Below are positions 54,872 to 63,768 of a DNA stretch of 64,000 nt, piece by piece. Numbering within the stretch: position 1 is the stretch's first letter; each line of letters starts with the position of its first letter. This stretch comes from RYN-230 sp963720645 (GTDB taxonomy: Bacteria > Actinomycetota > Actinomycetes > Streptosporangiales > Streptosporangiaceae). Location: contig CAVRFX010000016.1 of NCBI GenBank assembly GCA_963720645.1, positions 186,001-250,000 on the forward strand, given 5' to 3'. The notes under the pieces are model-generated. The model was not told the origin of the DNA. It ran no database searches and saw only the letters and a program-made list of their open reading frames with translations. Position numbers and translations under genes: made by a program.

Positions 54872-55636
54872 ATGAACATCTCAGGAAACACCGTCTTCAT
54901 CCCTGGTTCCACCAGCGGCATCGGTCTCGCCCTGGCCCTCGAGCTGCAGGCCCGCGGGAACACGGTCATCGCCGGCGGCCGGCGCACCGGGCTGCTCGAG
55001 CGGATCGCCGCCGAGCACCCCGGGCTCGACACGGTGCAGATCGACACGGCGGATCCCCCGAGCATCGAGTCCGCCGCGAAGGAGGTGCTGGCCAGGCACC
55101 CGGACCTCAACGTCCTGATCGCGATGGCGGGCATCATGCGCATCGAGGACTGGCACCAGCCCGGGTCGTTCCTCTCCTCCGCGGAATCGGTCGTGACCAC
55201 CAACGTGCTCGGCCCGATCCGGCTCATCGCGGCGTTCATCGAGCACCTGCGGGCACAGCCGGACGCCACGATCGTCACCGTTTCCTCGGGCCTGGCGTTC
55301 ACGCCGCTGCGGGTGACGCCGAGCTACAACGCGTCAAAGGCCGCGATCCACATGCTGAGCGAGTCGATCCGGCTGCAGCTCGCCGACACGACCGTGCAGA
55401 TCGTGGAGCTCGTGCCGCCCGCGGTGCGCACCTCGCTGCTGCCCGGCCAGGAGGAGAGCGCGGTCGCGATGCCGCTGGACGAGTTCGTGGCGGAGGCCGT
55501 CGCGCTGCTCGAGGCGCAGCCGGACGCGAAGGAGATCCAGGTCGAGCGGGTCAAGTTCTTGCGCTACGGCGAGGCGCGGGGCGACTACGACCAGGTCGTC
55601 CAGACCCTCAACGCATGCGACCCGCACGCGACCTAG
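54872..55636 (+). CDS. Short-chain dehydrogenase, DltE-like
   Basis: 254 residues. GSTSGIGLALALELQARG, IAMAGIM, VTVSSGLAFTP, YNASKAAIHML are the SDR motifs; the sequence is of the DltE/uncharacterised oxidoreductase type. Its 3' end (bases about 55425-55505) is partly repeated at 58782-58868. Likely regulated by the divergent MmyB-type protein. Confidence 0.92.
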   Translation: MNISGNTVFIPGSTSGIGLALALELQARGNTVIAGGRRTGLLERIAAEHPGLDTVQIDTADPPSIESAAKEVLARHPDLNVLIAMAGIMRIEDWHQPGSFLSSAESVVTTNVLGPIRLIAAFIEHLRAQPDATIVTVSSGLAFTPLRVTPSYNASKAAIHMLSESIRLQLADTTVQIVELVPPAVRTSLLPGQEESAVAMPLDEFVAEAVALLEAQPDAKEIQVERVKFLRYGEARGDYDQVVQTLNACDPHAT

Positions 55637-55652
55637 CCGCGGCGGCGCCGCC

Positions 55653-55855
55653 TCAGTACTTGTTCGCGACGAACAGGGTCTGGGCCGGGAACAGCGTGAG
55701 GATCTCGGTGCCGTAGTCGGTGACCACGACCTCCTCCTCGATGCGTGCCGCGGAGATGCCGTCCGAGGCGGGGCAGTAGGTCTCCATCGCGAAGACCATG
55801 CCCGCCTGGAGCTCGATCGGGTTCTCCAGCGATTTGAGCCGCGAGATGATCGGCC
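55653..55855 (-). pseudogene. C-terminal fragment of an M24 peptidase, duplicate
   Basis: About 66 codons almost identical (about 95 percent) to the end of the intact M24 gene at 58889-59090: LENPIELQAGMVFAMETYCP, ISAARIEEEVVVTDYGTE, LFVANKY. It includes the last metal-binding Glu region. It stops abruptly at the join with an IS3 transposase fragment. Confidence 0.9.
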
Positions 55856-56015
55856 CGGACCTGGGATCAACGAGTGCGCCCTGGGCAACTGGGTGAACGC
55901 CGACAAGCGGCACCGCGGCGAGGGCAACGGGGCGCTGGATGAGGACGAGCGGGCCGGGCTGGCCCGGCCGCGGAAGGAGAACGCCAAGGCTGCGGCAGCG
56001 GCAGCAGGGCCTTAG
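55856..56015 (+). mobile_element. IS3-family transposase OrfA remnant
   Basis: About 50 codons: INECALGNWVNADKRHRGEG then NGALDEDERAGLARPRKENA, matching the DNA-binding/leucine-zipper region of IS3-group OrfA proteins (LGNWVNA...RGEGNGALSEDERAEL...RLRKENAEL). It lacks the start, the rest of OrfA and all of OrfB, and ends in an Ala run and TAG. It marks the left edge of the inserted MMPL/MarR segment. Confidence 0.85.
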
Positions 56016-58219
56016 GGGCCAGGAGGGCTGACCGCTGGCCGTTCGCCGTGTGTTCCTGCTGTCTCTAGCGGCGTGCTGCTGGGTGGGCTGGTGAGCGGTG
56101 TCACGTGCAGGAGGCGGGCGATGGGTGCTGGGAGCCACCAGTTGTAGCGGCCGAGCAGGGCGACGAGTGCGGGGGCCAGAACGCCACGGATGATGGTGGC
56201 ATCGATGATGATTCCGGCGGCCAGGCCGGTGGAGAGGATTTTGACGTCGGTCACTGGCACGCCGCCCAGGGCGATGAAGGCCAGGCAGAGGATCAGTGCG
56301 CCAGAGGTGACCAGCCGGCCGGTATGGCCGAGTCCGCGGATGACGGCCTGGTTGGTGTTGCCGGTGGTCTCGTATTCCTCGTTGATGCGGGTGAGGATGA
56401 AGACCTCGTAGTCCATTGACAGGCCGAACAGCAGGGCGAAAACCGCCAGTGGTACCCACAGCGTGACGGCGCCGGTCGGCGGGCTGGAGAACAGCGCGGA
56501 GGTGCCGTGTCCCTCCTGCCAGACGAAGGTGAGGACGCCAAACGCGGCGCCCAGCGAGATGAGGTTGAGCAGCAGTGCCTTGACCGGCAGCCAGACGGAT
56601 CGAAGGGCGCGGGTCAGCAGGATAAGCGTGACGATCACGATGGCGATGATGATGAGGATGAGATTCCGGCCGTAAAGAGCGGTGATGAAGTCGGCGTCCT
56701 GGGCCGGGGCGCCGCCGACGCGCGCGCCGGGCACCTGGGCCGCGGCTTTCTGGATCAGCCGTAGCGCGGCCTTGCCGTCGCTGGTCGATGGATCGGCTGG
56801 TGACCAGGCGTTGGCGACTTTGAGGCCGTTGCGGGACCAGGCGGAGGGTACGACCACGGTGATCTGGTGCCCGGGCCGTGGCGCTGGGCTGTGCGCCGGC
56901 AGCAGGATCTCGGTGGGCCGCAGGACACCAGGCCCGATGCCGGATGAGGTCAGGGCGTCCAGGCCCGCGCGGGCGGTGGCCGGGGCTGTGACGGCGGTGG
57001 CGGTCGCCTGCGGCTCGCCGAGGTTGAGCGAGAAGACGGGGACGATGAGCACGGCCAGGATGGCCAGTGCTCCGGCGGCCGACCAGGCACGATGGGCGAC
57101 GACAACACGAGCGACGCGGGTCCACAGCCAGCTGACGGTAGGGGCGGGCTTGCGGCGCGGCCATTCCAGCCGGGGGCCGAGCGTGTCGAGGATGACGGGA
57201 AGGAGCGTGGCCGATACGCCGATGCTGATCAGCGGGATGAGCAGCCCGGCCAGGCCGATGCTGCGCAGGAACGGGACGGTGGTAAGCGCGAGCGCGGCCA
57301 GGCTAACGGTGACGGTGAGGCCGGAGAACAGCACCGATCTGCCCGCGGTGGCGGATGCGCGCAGCACCGCCGCCCGGTTGGCCAGGCCGTTTCCTCGTTC
57401 CTCTCGCCAGCGGGTCACGATGAGCAGCGCGTAGTCGATGGCCACGCCCAGGCCCACCAGGGCGACGATGTTCTGCACCAGGGTCGACATCGTGGTCAGA
57501 TAGGTCAGGGCATAGATGAACGCGAAAGCTGTGGGGATCGCCACCGCTGCGATGACCAGCGGCGTGATCGCGATGAACGAGCCGAAGACGACAGCCAGGA
57601 TCACCAGCGCTCCCAGCCCGGCGAGAAGGGTTTCGGCTAGGACGCTGTTGCCGCCGCCCTGGCCGCCTGAGGACAGAATGGTGGCGCCGGTGACACGCAC
57701 GGGGGCCCCGTGCACGTGCTGGCCCGCGACGGCCCTGGCCAGCCGGGGCAGCGCGGTGGCGTACGGGTTGCTGCTGGCGAAATCAGCGACGGGGTAGAGC
57801 AGCTCGAAGGTGGTCCGGCCGTCGGCGGAGACGAAGGCCCGGTCTCCAGTCGAAATCCACGATGCGGTGCGCGCGCCGGGCAGCGCAGCAGCCGCCTTCC
57901 CGAAGACCGCTCTAATCTCGCCCTTGACGCCGGGGGAGTTGACGGTTGTGCCGGGAGGCAGCCGGACGACGGCTACCAGCGGCGGGTTGTCGCCGCCGGA
58001 CCCGAACGTCTTGACGATCGCGGTGTTCGCCTCGTAGGCGGGCTGGCCGGGAAGATCAAAGGTAAAGGACAGGCGGCTGCCCGACCTGGCCGCCGCCAGG
58101 CCGCCGACCATGGCCAGGATGATCCACCCTGCTACTACTATCCAGCGGTGGGTGATTGACCACCGGGCGGCGCGCGCCACACCCCGGACGGGCAAATCTT
58201 CACTCAATGAATGATTCAC
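56012..58219 (-). CDS. MMPL-family RND transporter
   Basis: 735 residues with about twelve helices in two six-helix halves, each followed by the MMPL pattern (GLGVAIDYALLIVTRWREE in the first, LFGLSMDYEVFILTRINEEY in the second, with Asp-Tyr proton-relay residues) and two large extracellular loops. MMPL pumps export lipids or drugs. GTG 58219 starts 41 bases from the divergent MarR gene. Lower conservation of codon pattern versus neighbours cannot be judged by eye; context argues for acquisition. Confidence 0.92.
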   Translation of the reverse strand: MNHSLSEDLPVRGVARAARWSITHRWIVVAGWIILAMVGGLAAARSGSRLSFTFDLPGQPAYEANTAIVKTFGSGGDNPPLVAVVRLPPGTTVNSPGVKGEIRAVFGKAAAALPGARTASWISTGDRAFVSADGRTTFELLYPVADFASSNPYATALPRLARAVAGQHVHGAPVRVTGATILSSGGQGGGNSVLAETLLAGLGALVILAVVFGSFIAITPLVIAAVAIPTAFAFIYALTYLTTMSTLVQNIVALVGLGVAIDYALLIVTRWREERGNGLANRAAVLRASATAGRSVLFSGLTVTVSLAALALTTVPFLRSIGLAGLLIPLISIGVSATLLPVILDTLGPRLEWPRRKPAPTVSWLWTRVARVVVAHRAWSAAGALAILAVLIVPVFSLNLGEPQATATAVTAPATARAGLDALTSSGIGPGVLRPTEILLPAHSPAPRPGHQITVVVPSAWSRNGLKVANAWSPADPSTSDGKAALRLIQKAAAQVPGARVGGAPAQDADFITALYGRNLILIIIAIVIVTLILLTRALRSVWLPVKALLLNLISLGAAFGVLTFVWQEGHGTSALFSSPPTGAVTLWVPLAVFALLFGLSMDYEVFILTRINEEYETTGNTNQAVIRGLGHTGRLVTSGALILCLAFIALGGVPVTDVKILSTGLAAGIIIDATIIRGVLAPALVALLGRYNWWLPAPIARLLHVTPLTSPPSSTPLETAGTHGERPAVSPPGP

Positions 58220-58260
58220 CAGATGAGAGTATCCTAGGCGTGAGGAGATGATGCAAGCAG

Positions 58261-58755
58261 GTGGGTGGCTTCTATCCGGCTGAAGGCGAGTCCCGCATCA
58301 AGTGGGAAATCGTCGATGCCCTGCGCCGCTACGGCACGGACTCGGCGCGGCTCGGCCACGCGTTCGCGGCACTGCACCAGCTGCAGCCCTCCGACCTCCG
58401 GGCGCTGGTCGCCATCATGAGCGCTGAGGGCAACGGCACCCCGCTGACCGCCGGGCAGCTGCGCGAGCACCTCGGCCTGTCCTCGGGAGGCGCCAGCCTC
58501 GTCATCGACCGCCTCCAGGAAGCAGGCCACATCCGGCGGGCACGCGACCACCCCAGCGACAACCGCATCGTCCACCTCCGCTACACCGACCAGGGCATGG
58601 CCACCGGACTGGCGTTCTTCGGATCGCTCGGTGACCGCGCCAACTCCATCCTCGGCCAGTTCAGCCACGACGAACTCAAGATCATCAAGAAGTTCATCAA
58701 CGCCATGGCCGACTCAATGCGCGAACAAATCCAAGACGTGGAAACCAGGCCATAA
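58261..58755 (+). CDS. MarR-family transcriptional regulator
   Basis: 164 residues. Winged helix LTAGQLREHLGLSSGGASLVIDRLQEAGHIRR followed by RDHPSDNRIVHLRYTDQG, the MarR wing. Divergent from the MMPL pump with a short shared promoter (58220-58260), so it likely represses the pump and responds to its substrate. The start GTG 58261 follows GAGGAG at 13 bases. Confidence 0.88.
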   Translation: MGGFYPAEGESRIKWEIVDALRRYGTDSARLGHAFAALHQLQPSDLRALVAIMSAEGNGTPLTAGQLREHLGLSSGGASLVIDRLQEAGHIRRARDHPSDNRIVHLRYTDQGMATGLAFFGSLGDRANSILGQFSHDELKIIKKFINAMADSMREQIQDVETRP

Positions 58756-58781
58756 CTATCGTCTCGCGCGGATGTTCCTGA

Positions 58782-58868
58782 GCCCGCGGCGGACGCATCT
58801 CGCTGCTGCCCGGACACGAGGAGAGCGCGTTCGCGATGCCGCTGGAGGGGTTCGTGGCGGAGGCCGTC
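58782..58868 (+). repeat. Degraded copy of the SDR 3' end
   Basis: TCTCGCTGCTGCCCGG, GAGGAGAGCGCG, TCGCGATGCCGCTGGA and TTCGTGGCGGAGGCCGTC repeat the SDR gene at about 55433-55503 with a few changes and indels; the remaining 130 bases of the SDR end are deleted, and it joins directly to the M24 stop region. Right edge of the inserted segment. Confidence 0.85.
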
Positions 58869-58888
58869 CTGGCCGCGGCGCCGCCGCC

Positions 58889-60150
58889 TCAGTACTTGTT
58901 CGCGACGAACAGGGTCTGGGCCGGGAACTTCGTGAGGATCTCGGTGCCGTAGTCGGTGACGACGACTTCCTCCTCGATGCGGGCCGCGGAGATACCGTCC
59001 GAGGCGGGGCAGTAGGTCTCCATCGCGAAGACCATGCCCGCCTGGAGCTCGAGCGGGTTCTCCAGCGAGTTGAGCCGGGAGATGATCGGCCGCTCGTGCA
59101 GGCCGAGGCCCAGCCCGTGGGCGAACTGCAGGCCGAAGGCGGCGAGTTCGCTCTCGAAGCCGAAGTCCTGCGCCCGGGGCAGGATGCGGGCGACGACGTC
59201 GGTGGAGACGCCGGGCTTGATGGCGTCGATCGCCGAGTCCATCCACTCCCGCGCCTGCTGGTAGGCGTCGTGCTGGCTCGGGGTCGCGCTGCCGACCCCG
59301 AACGTGCGGTAGTAGCAGGTCCGGTAGCCGTTGAAGGAGTGGATGATGTCGAAGAAGGCCTGGTCGCCAGGCCGGATGATGCGGTCGGTGAAGTTGTGCG
59401 GGTGCGGGTTGCACCGCTCGCCCGAGATCGAGTTCACCGCCTCCACCTGGTCGCTGCCGAGCTCGTACAGCCGCTTGTTCGCGAGCGCGACGATCTCGTT
59501 CTCGCGCACCCCGGCTTGAGCGCGTCCGCGATGTCCTGGTAGACGCCGTCAACCATGGCCGCCGCCTGGTTGAGCAGCATGATCTCGTCCGGCGACTTGA
59601 TGACGCGGGCGTCGAGCATGGCCTGCTGGGCGTCGCGCACCGCGATGCCCTGGCGTTCCAGCTCGAACAGGAACGGGGGCTCGACGATGTCGAGGCCGAG
59701 CGGGGCGTCCGCGACCCCGGCCTCCGCGAGCAGCGACTTGATCTCGGTTACCGCGTCCCGCATGAGGCCCGCCTCGGGAGCCACCGCGCCCCGGAAGCCG
59801 AGGAACCCGGGCCGCCAGTTCTCGTCCGGCAGCCACCTGGAGTACAGCTTGTGATGCCGCACCGCCGAGCCGAAGTCCCACAGGATCGGGTCGCGGTCCC
59901 GGAAGAGCAGGGCGTAGCGGATCATCTTGTCGCCGAGCGCGCCGCCGATCCAGGTCTGCGTGGTGTAGCGGATGTTGTAGAAGTCGAAGAGCAGGAAGGC
60001 GCCGCACTCGCTCGCCTCCAGCGCGGCCCGGGCCCGGGCGATGCGGTACCCGCGCAGCCGGCCGAAGTCAACCCGCTCCTCGTAGTCGACCCCCATGTGA
60101 CCGGGGGCACCGAGGGGCCGCACGCCTGCGGGACGTTCCGGTGGGGTCAT
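58889..60150 (-). CDS. M24-family metallopeptidase (Xaa-Pro peptidase/creatinase-like), one frameshift
   Basis: About 420 residues reconstructed. The N-terminal creatinase-N domain (ASECGAFLLFDFYNIRYTTQTW) is followed by a pita-bread domain: IIRPGDQAFFDIIHSFNGYR gives one metal-ligand region, FAHGLGLGLHERPIISR the His, and MVFAMETYCP and ARIEEEVVV the glutamates. One typical Asp is replaced in FDIIHSF, so it may be a lyase- or demethylase-like member rather than a peptidase. The frame changes near 59512 (LKPG then VRENEIV). It belongs to the GntR/VOC cluster transcribed leftward. Confidence 0.86.
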
Positions 60151-60240
60151 GAGGCCGCGTCATGCCATCCTGTATCAGAAGGCGCAATCGTTTGCGACTC
60201 GCTGCGGACGATCCGCCCCGGTTCAGTCTGCCAGGCCGGG

Positions 60241-60907
60241 TTACGCGAAGATCTCGGGGTGCTTCTCCAGCTCCAGGCGGGTGCGGCGCAGGTGCATGAC
60301 GAGCACCCGCTCGGCGTCGTCCGGGTCACGCCTGCGCAGGCAGTCGAGCAGCAGGCGGTGCTCCAGGTGCGTCGCCGTCAGGCCGTCCTTCATGGCCAGC
60401 CTGGTGAACTCGCGCCGGTAGTGCTGGGTCGTGTTCCACATGCGGTGGATGATCTGCCACATCTGCGTCGGCGCCGCACCCGCGTAGCTGGACAGGTGGA
60501 ACTCCCGGTCGGCGCGCATGAAGGCGTCGAGCCCGGCCCCGCCTCCATCTCGCCGGCCAGCTGCCCGAGCCGGTCCAGCGTGGCGGCGTCCAGGTTCGGC
60601 AGGCTGGTGCGCAGCAGCAGGGGTTCCAGCCGCTCCCGGATCAGGTAGGTCTCGACGCACTCGCTGAGGGTCAGCCGGGTGACCCACGCGCCGGAGTTGG
60701 CGACCAGCGTGACGAGCCCCTCGGAGTCGAGCATCCGCAGCGCCTCGCGCACCGGGATGCGGCTCGCGCCCGAGCGCGCCGCGACGTCCTCCTGCCTGAT
60801 GCGCGTCCCGGGCAGGTAGCTGCCCCCAGGATCGCGCTGCGGAGGCTGTCCGCGATCCGGTGGCTCGCGACGTTCTCGTGGTAGCCGGTGTCGTCGGTCG
60901 TGCTCAT
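60241..60907 (-). CDS. GntR-family regulator, FCD (FadR-like) subfamily (two frameshifts)
   Basis: About 220 residues reconstructed: ATG 60907 reading MSTTDDTGYHENVASHRIAD and LRSAIL, winged helix QEDVAARSGASRIPVREALR then LDSEGLVTL, and an FCD ligand domain (RADREFHLSSYAG, RREFTRLAM, EHRLLLDCLRRRDPDDAERV, HLRRTRLELEKH) with metal-binding Asp/His. Frame changes fall near 60830 and 60540. The ATG overlaps the VOC stop. It probably represses this cluster through the dyad at 61457-61528. Confidence 0.85.
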
Positions 60908-61437
60908 CACTGCGCCGGATGCCCCGGATGCCAGAGCCTGACGGCGGCTTCCTTCTCGTAGGCCTTGCCCTCCGGGTAGCTCACCAGCTCGAACTGCATG
61001 CCCCAGGGGCTGAGGAAGTACTGCCAGCGCTGCCCGGCCGAGGCGTTGCGGCTCGCCACCGGCCCGGCGAGCAGCCGCACGCCGTTCGCGCGCAGGTAGG
61101 CCACGGCCTTGTCCATGTCGTCGACGTAGAGGGCCACATGGTGGCCGCCGAGGTCGCTGTTGCGCGGCTGGGCGCGCTGGCCTGGCCGGGGCTCGTACTC
61201 GAAGACCTCGAAGTTGAGGCCGAAGCCGCACCGGTAGAACCGGATTTCCCGGACCACCGCGCGCGGGTCGACGTTGAGGTGCTCGAGCATCCAGTCGTCG
61301 TCGTGCCGCATCTCGGGCAGCGAGTACACATGGTCGCAGCCCAGCACCTCCACGAAGAAGGCGTGCGCCTGCTCCATATCGGGGACGGTGATGCCGATGT
61401 GGTCGCCGCCGCGCAGTCCGGGGATGCCGGTGTCCAT
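60907..61437 (-). CDS. VOC-family (glyoxalase/dioxygenase fold) protein
   Basis: 176 residues. Paired beta-alpha-beta-beta-beta modules: GDHIGITVPDMEQAHAFFVE with the first His, GGHHVALYVDDMDKAVAYLR with the second, and WGMQFELVSYPEG with the Glu metal ligand. It could be a ring-cleaving dioxygenase, an isomerase or a glyoxalase; unknown. GAGGAGGA precedes ATG 61437. First gene of the leftward operon VOC-GntR-(M24). Confidence 0.9.
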   Translation of the reverse strand: MDTGIPGLRGGDHIGITVPDMEQAHAFFVEVLGCDHVYSLPEMRHDDDWMLEHLNVDPRAVVREIRFYRCGFGLNFEVFEYEPRPGQRAQPRNSDLGGHHVALYVDDMDKAVAYLRANGVRLLAGPVASRNASAGQRWQYFLSPWGMQFELVSYPEGKAYEKEAAVRLWHPGHPAQ

Positions 61438-61456
61438 GGGTCCTCCTCGACCAGCT

Positions 61457-61528
61457 ATGTATCCAATATTGCGAATCTGACCGCCGAAACCAAGAGATCC
61501 GCCAGATTAATCGTTGATATGGATACAT
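61457..61528. promoter_or_regulatory. Dyad-symmetric operator region for the GntR cluster
   Basis: Perfect inverted nonamers ATGTATCCA (61457-61465) and TGGATACAT (61520-61528), with an inner inverted pair AATCTG (61474-61479) / CAGATT (61503-61508). AT-rich against the background, between the VOC and E1 starts; the likely target of the adjacent GntR protein and the shared promoter. Confidence 0.65.
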
Positions 61529-61577
61529 TTGCGCAGTAGCCTCCTGTCAGGCGGTCAGCACATCGAGGGAGATGCGG

Positions 61578-63768
61578 ATGCCACGCGAGAAGCGCCTCCA
61601 CCCCGCGGCGGAGTGGGTTGAGCTGAGCACCACGGCGGCGGACTGGAAGGCGGCCGACCCCGGGCTGCTCGCGACCATGCTCGGGCAGCTGCACCTCATC
61701 CGGGCCTTCGAGGAGACGGTTCTCGAACTGGCCGGCGAGGGCCTCGTGCACGGCCCGGCGCACTCCAGCATCGGCCAGGAGGGCGGCGCGGTCGGCTCCA
61801 TCGTCTCGCTCCGGTCGGCGGACGCCGTCAACGGCTCCCATCGCGGCCACCACCAGTTCCTGGCCAAGGCCATCACGCACGTCACGAAGGGCGTGCTCGA
61901 CCCGGCGGATCTCGTCACACCGGAGGTCCAGGCCGTCCTGCAGCGCACGCTCGCCGAGATCCTCGGGCTCGCCCAGGGCTACTGCAGCGGGCGGGGCGGC
62001 TCCATGCACCTGCAGTGGTTCGAGGCCGGGGCGCTCGGCACCAACGCCATCGTCGGCGGCGGGGTGCCTATGGCGGCCGGCAACGCGTGGGCGCAGAAGC
62101 ACTCCGGCACCGACGACCTCACGGTCACCTACTTCGGCGACGGCGCGGCCAACATCGGCTCCGTGCTGGAGAGCCTCAACCTGACGTCCGCGTGGAGCCT
62201 GCCGCTCTGCTTCTTCATCGAGAACAACCGGTACGCCGTCTCGACCACCGTCGAGGAGGCCACCGGGGAGCCGCGGCTGTCGGCCCGCGCGCTCGGCTTC
62301 GGCATCCCCGCCTGGCGGGTCGACGGCATGGACCCGCTCGCCGTGCACCTCGCGATGCAGCGCGCGCAGCAGAAGCTGCGCGCGGGGGATGGCCCGGTAG
62401 TCATCGAAGCGCTCGTTTACCGCTTCTTCCACCAGAACGGTCCGTTCCCTGGCAGCGCCTTCGGCTACCGCACCAAGGAGGAAGAGGCCACGTGGCGGGC
62501 CCGCGACCCACTCGGCCGCCTCGCGGGCGAGATGACCAGGCTGGGCCTCATCGATGAGGCGGGCGTCGCCGCCGTGCGCGAGCAGGCGCAGCAGGCCATG
62601 AGGCTGGCCGCCGGCGCGCTCGTCGAGCCGGACCCGGCGCCAAGCCCGGGGCCCGCCGCATCCGCCCGCAGCTGTGGCCCGACCCGGCCTTCGTCAACGT
62701 CGGCATCCGCGGCGACCTTTCCGAGCTGGCGGACGCCCGCACGGTCGAGCAGCGGGACTTCACCGGCGAGCTCAGGCGCGGCAAGCTCATCGACGCCGTG
62801 GCCGGGGTCATGGACCGGCGGATGGGCGAGGACCCGCGCATCGTCGTGCTCGGCGAGGACGTGCACCGGCTGGACGGCGGCACCAACGGCGCCACCAAGG
62901 GCCTGGCCGCGAAGTATCCCGGCCGGGTGCTCGGCACGCCGATCAGCGAGAACGCCTTCGCCGGGCTCGGCGGCGGTCTCGCCCTCGACGGCCGCTTCCG
63001 CCCGGTCGTCGAGTTCATGTACCCGGACTTCATGTGGGTCGCGGCCGACCAGGTGTTCAACCAGATCGGCAAGGCCCGGCACATGTTCGGCGGCCGCAAC
63101 CCCGTGCCGCTCGTGCTGCGCACCAAGGTGGCGATGGGCTCCGGCTACGGCTCGCAGCACCTGATGGACCCTGCGGGTGTCTTCGCGACCAGCCCCGGCT
63201 GGCGGATCATGGCCGCCTCGACCCCCTACGACTACGTGGGCCTGATGAACGCGGCGCTCGCCATCGAGGACCCGGTGCTCATGCTCGAGCACGTCGACCT
63301 CTACACCGCCGAGGGCGAGTTCCCGGCCGACGACCTCGACTACCAGATCCCCTTCGGCCGGGCCGCGGTGCGGCGCGAGGGGAACGACGTCACGGTGCTC
63401 ACGTACCTGTCGATGGTCGAGCACGCCCGGCAGGCGATCGAGCAGACCGGCGTCGACGCCGAGCTCATCGACCTGCGCTTCCTCGACCGGGCGAGCCTGG
63501 ACTGGCGAGCGTCGGAGACAGCATCAAGAAGACGAACGCGGTGCTCATCGTCGAGCAGGGTGCGCAGGGCACCTCCTACGGCGGCTGGCTGGCCGACGAG
63601 ATCCAGCGCCGCTACTTCGACTGGCTGGACCAGCCCGTGCAGCGCGTGACGGGCTCCGAGGCGAGCCCGAGCATCTCGAAGGTCCTCGAGCGCGCGGCGA
63701 TCGCCCGCACCGAGGAAGTCGCGGCCGGGCTCGAACGGGTGCGGGCCGGCTTCGGGAGGGCAGGCTGA
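61578..63768 (+). CDS. Fused E1 alpha/beta thiamine-dependent 2-oxo acid (or acetoin-type) dehydrogenase (two frameshifts)
   Basis: About 725 residues reconstructed. The alpha half has the TPP motif, GDGAANIGSVLESLNL...NNRYAVS, and SRG-like loop HSSIGQEGGAVG. The beta half reads RGKLIDAVAGVMDRRMGED, VVLGEDVHRLDGGTNG, GTPISENAFAGLGGGLAL and ends VTGSEASPSISKVLERAA. Alpha and beta are normally separate genes in this family; here a linker of about 70 residues joins them. Frame changes near 62640 (linker) and 63505. ATG 61578 has GAGGGA at seven bases. It decarboxylates a 2-oxo acid or diketone-like substrate; E2 follows. Confidence 0.88.

Noticed and set aside
56012..58755. Complete transposon carrying MMPL/MarR
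   Set aside because: Only a fragment of one IS3 OrfA is present, with no terminal inverted repeats or full transposase; flanking host duplications suggest homologous integration instead.
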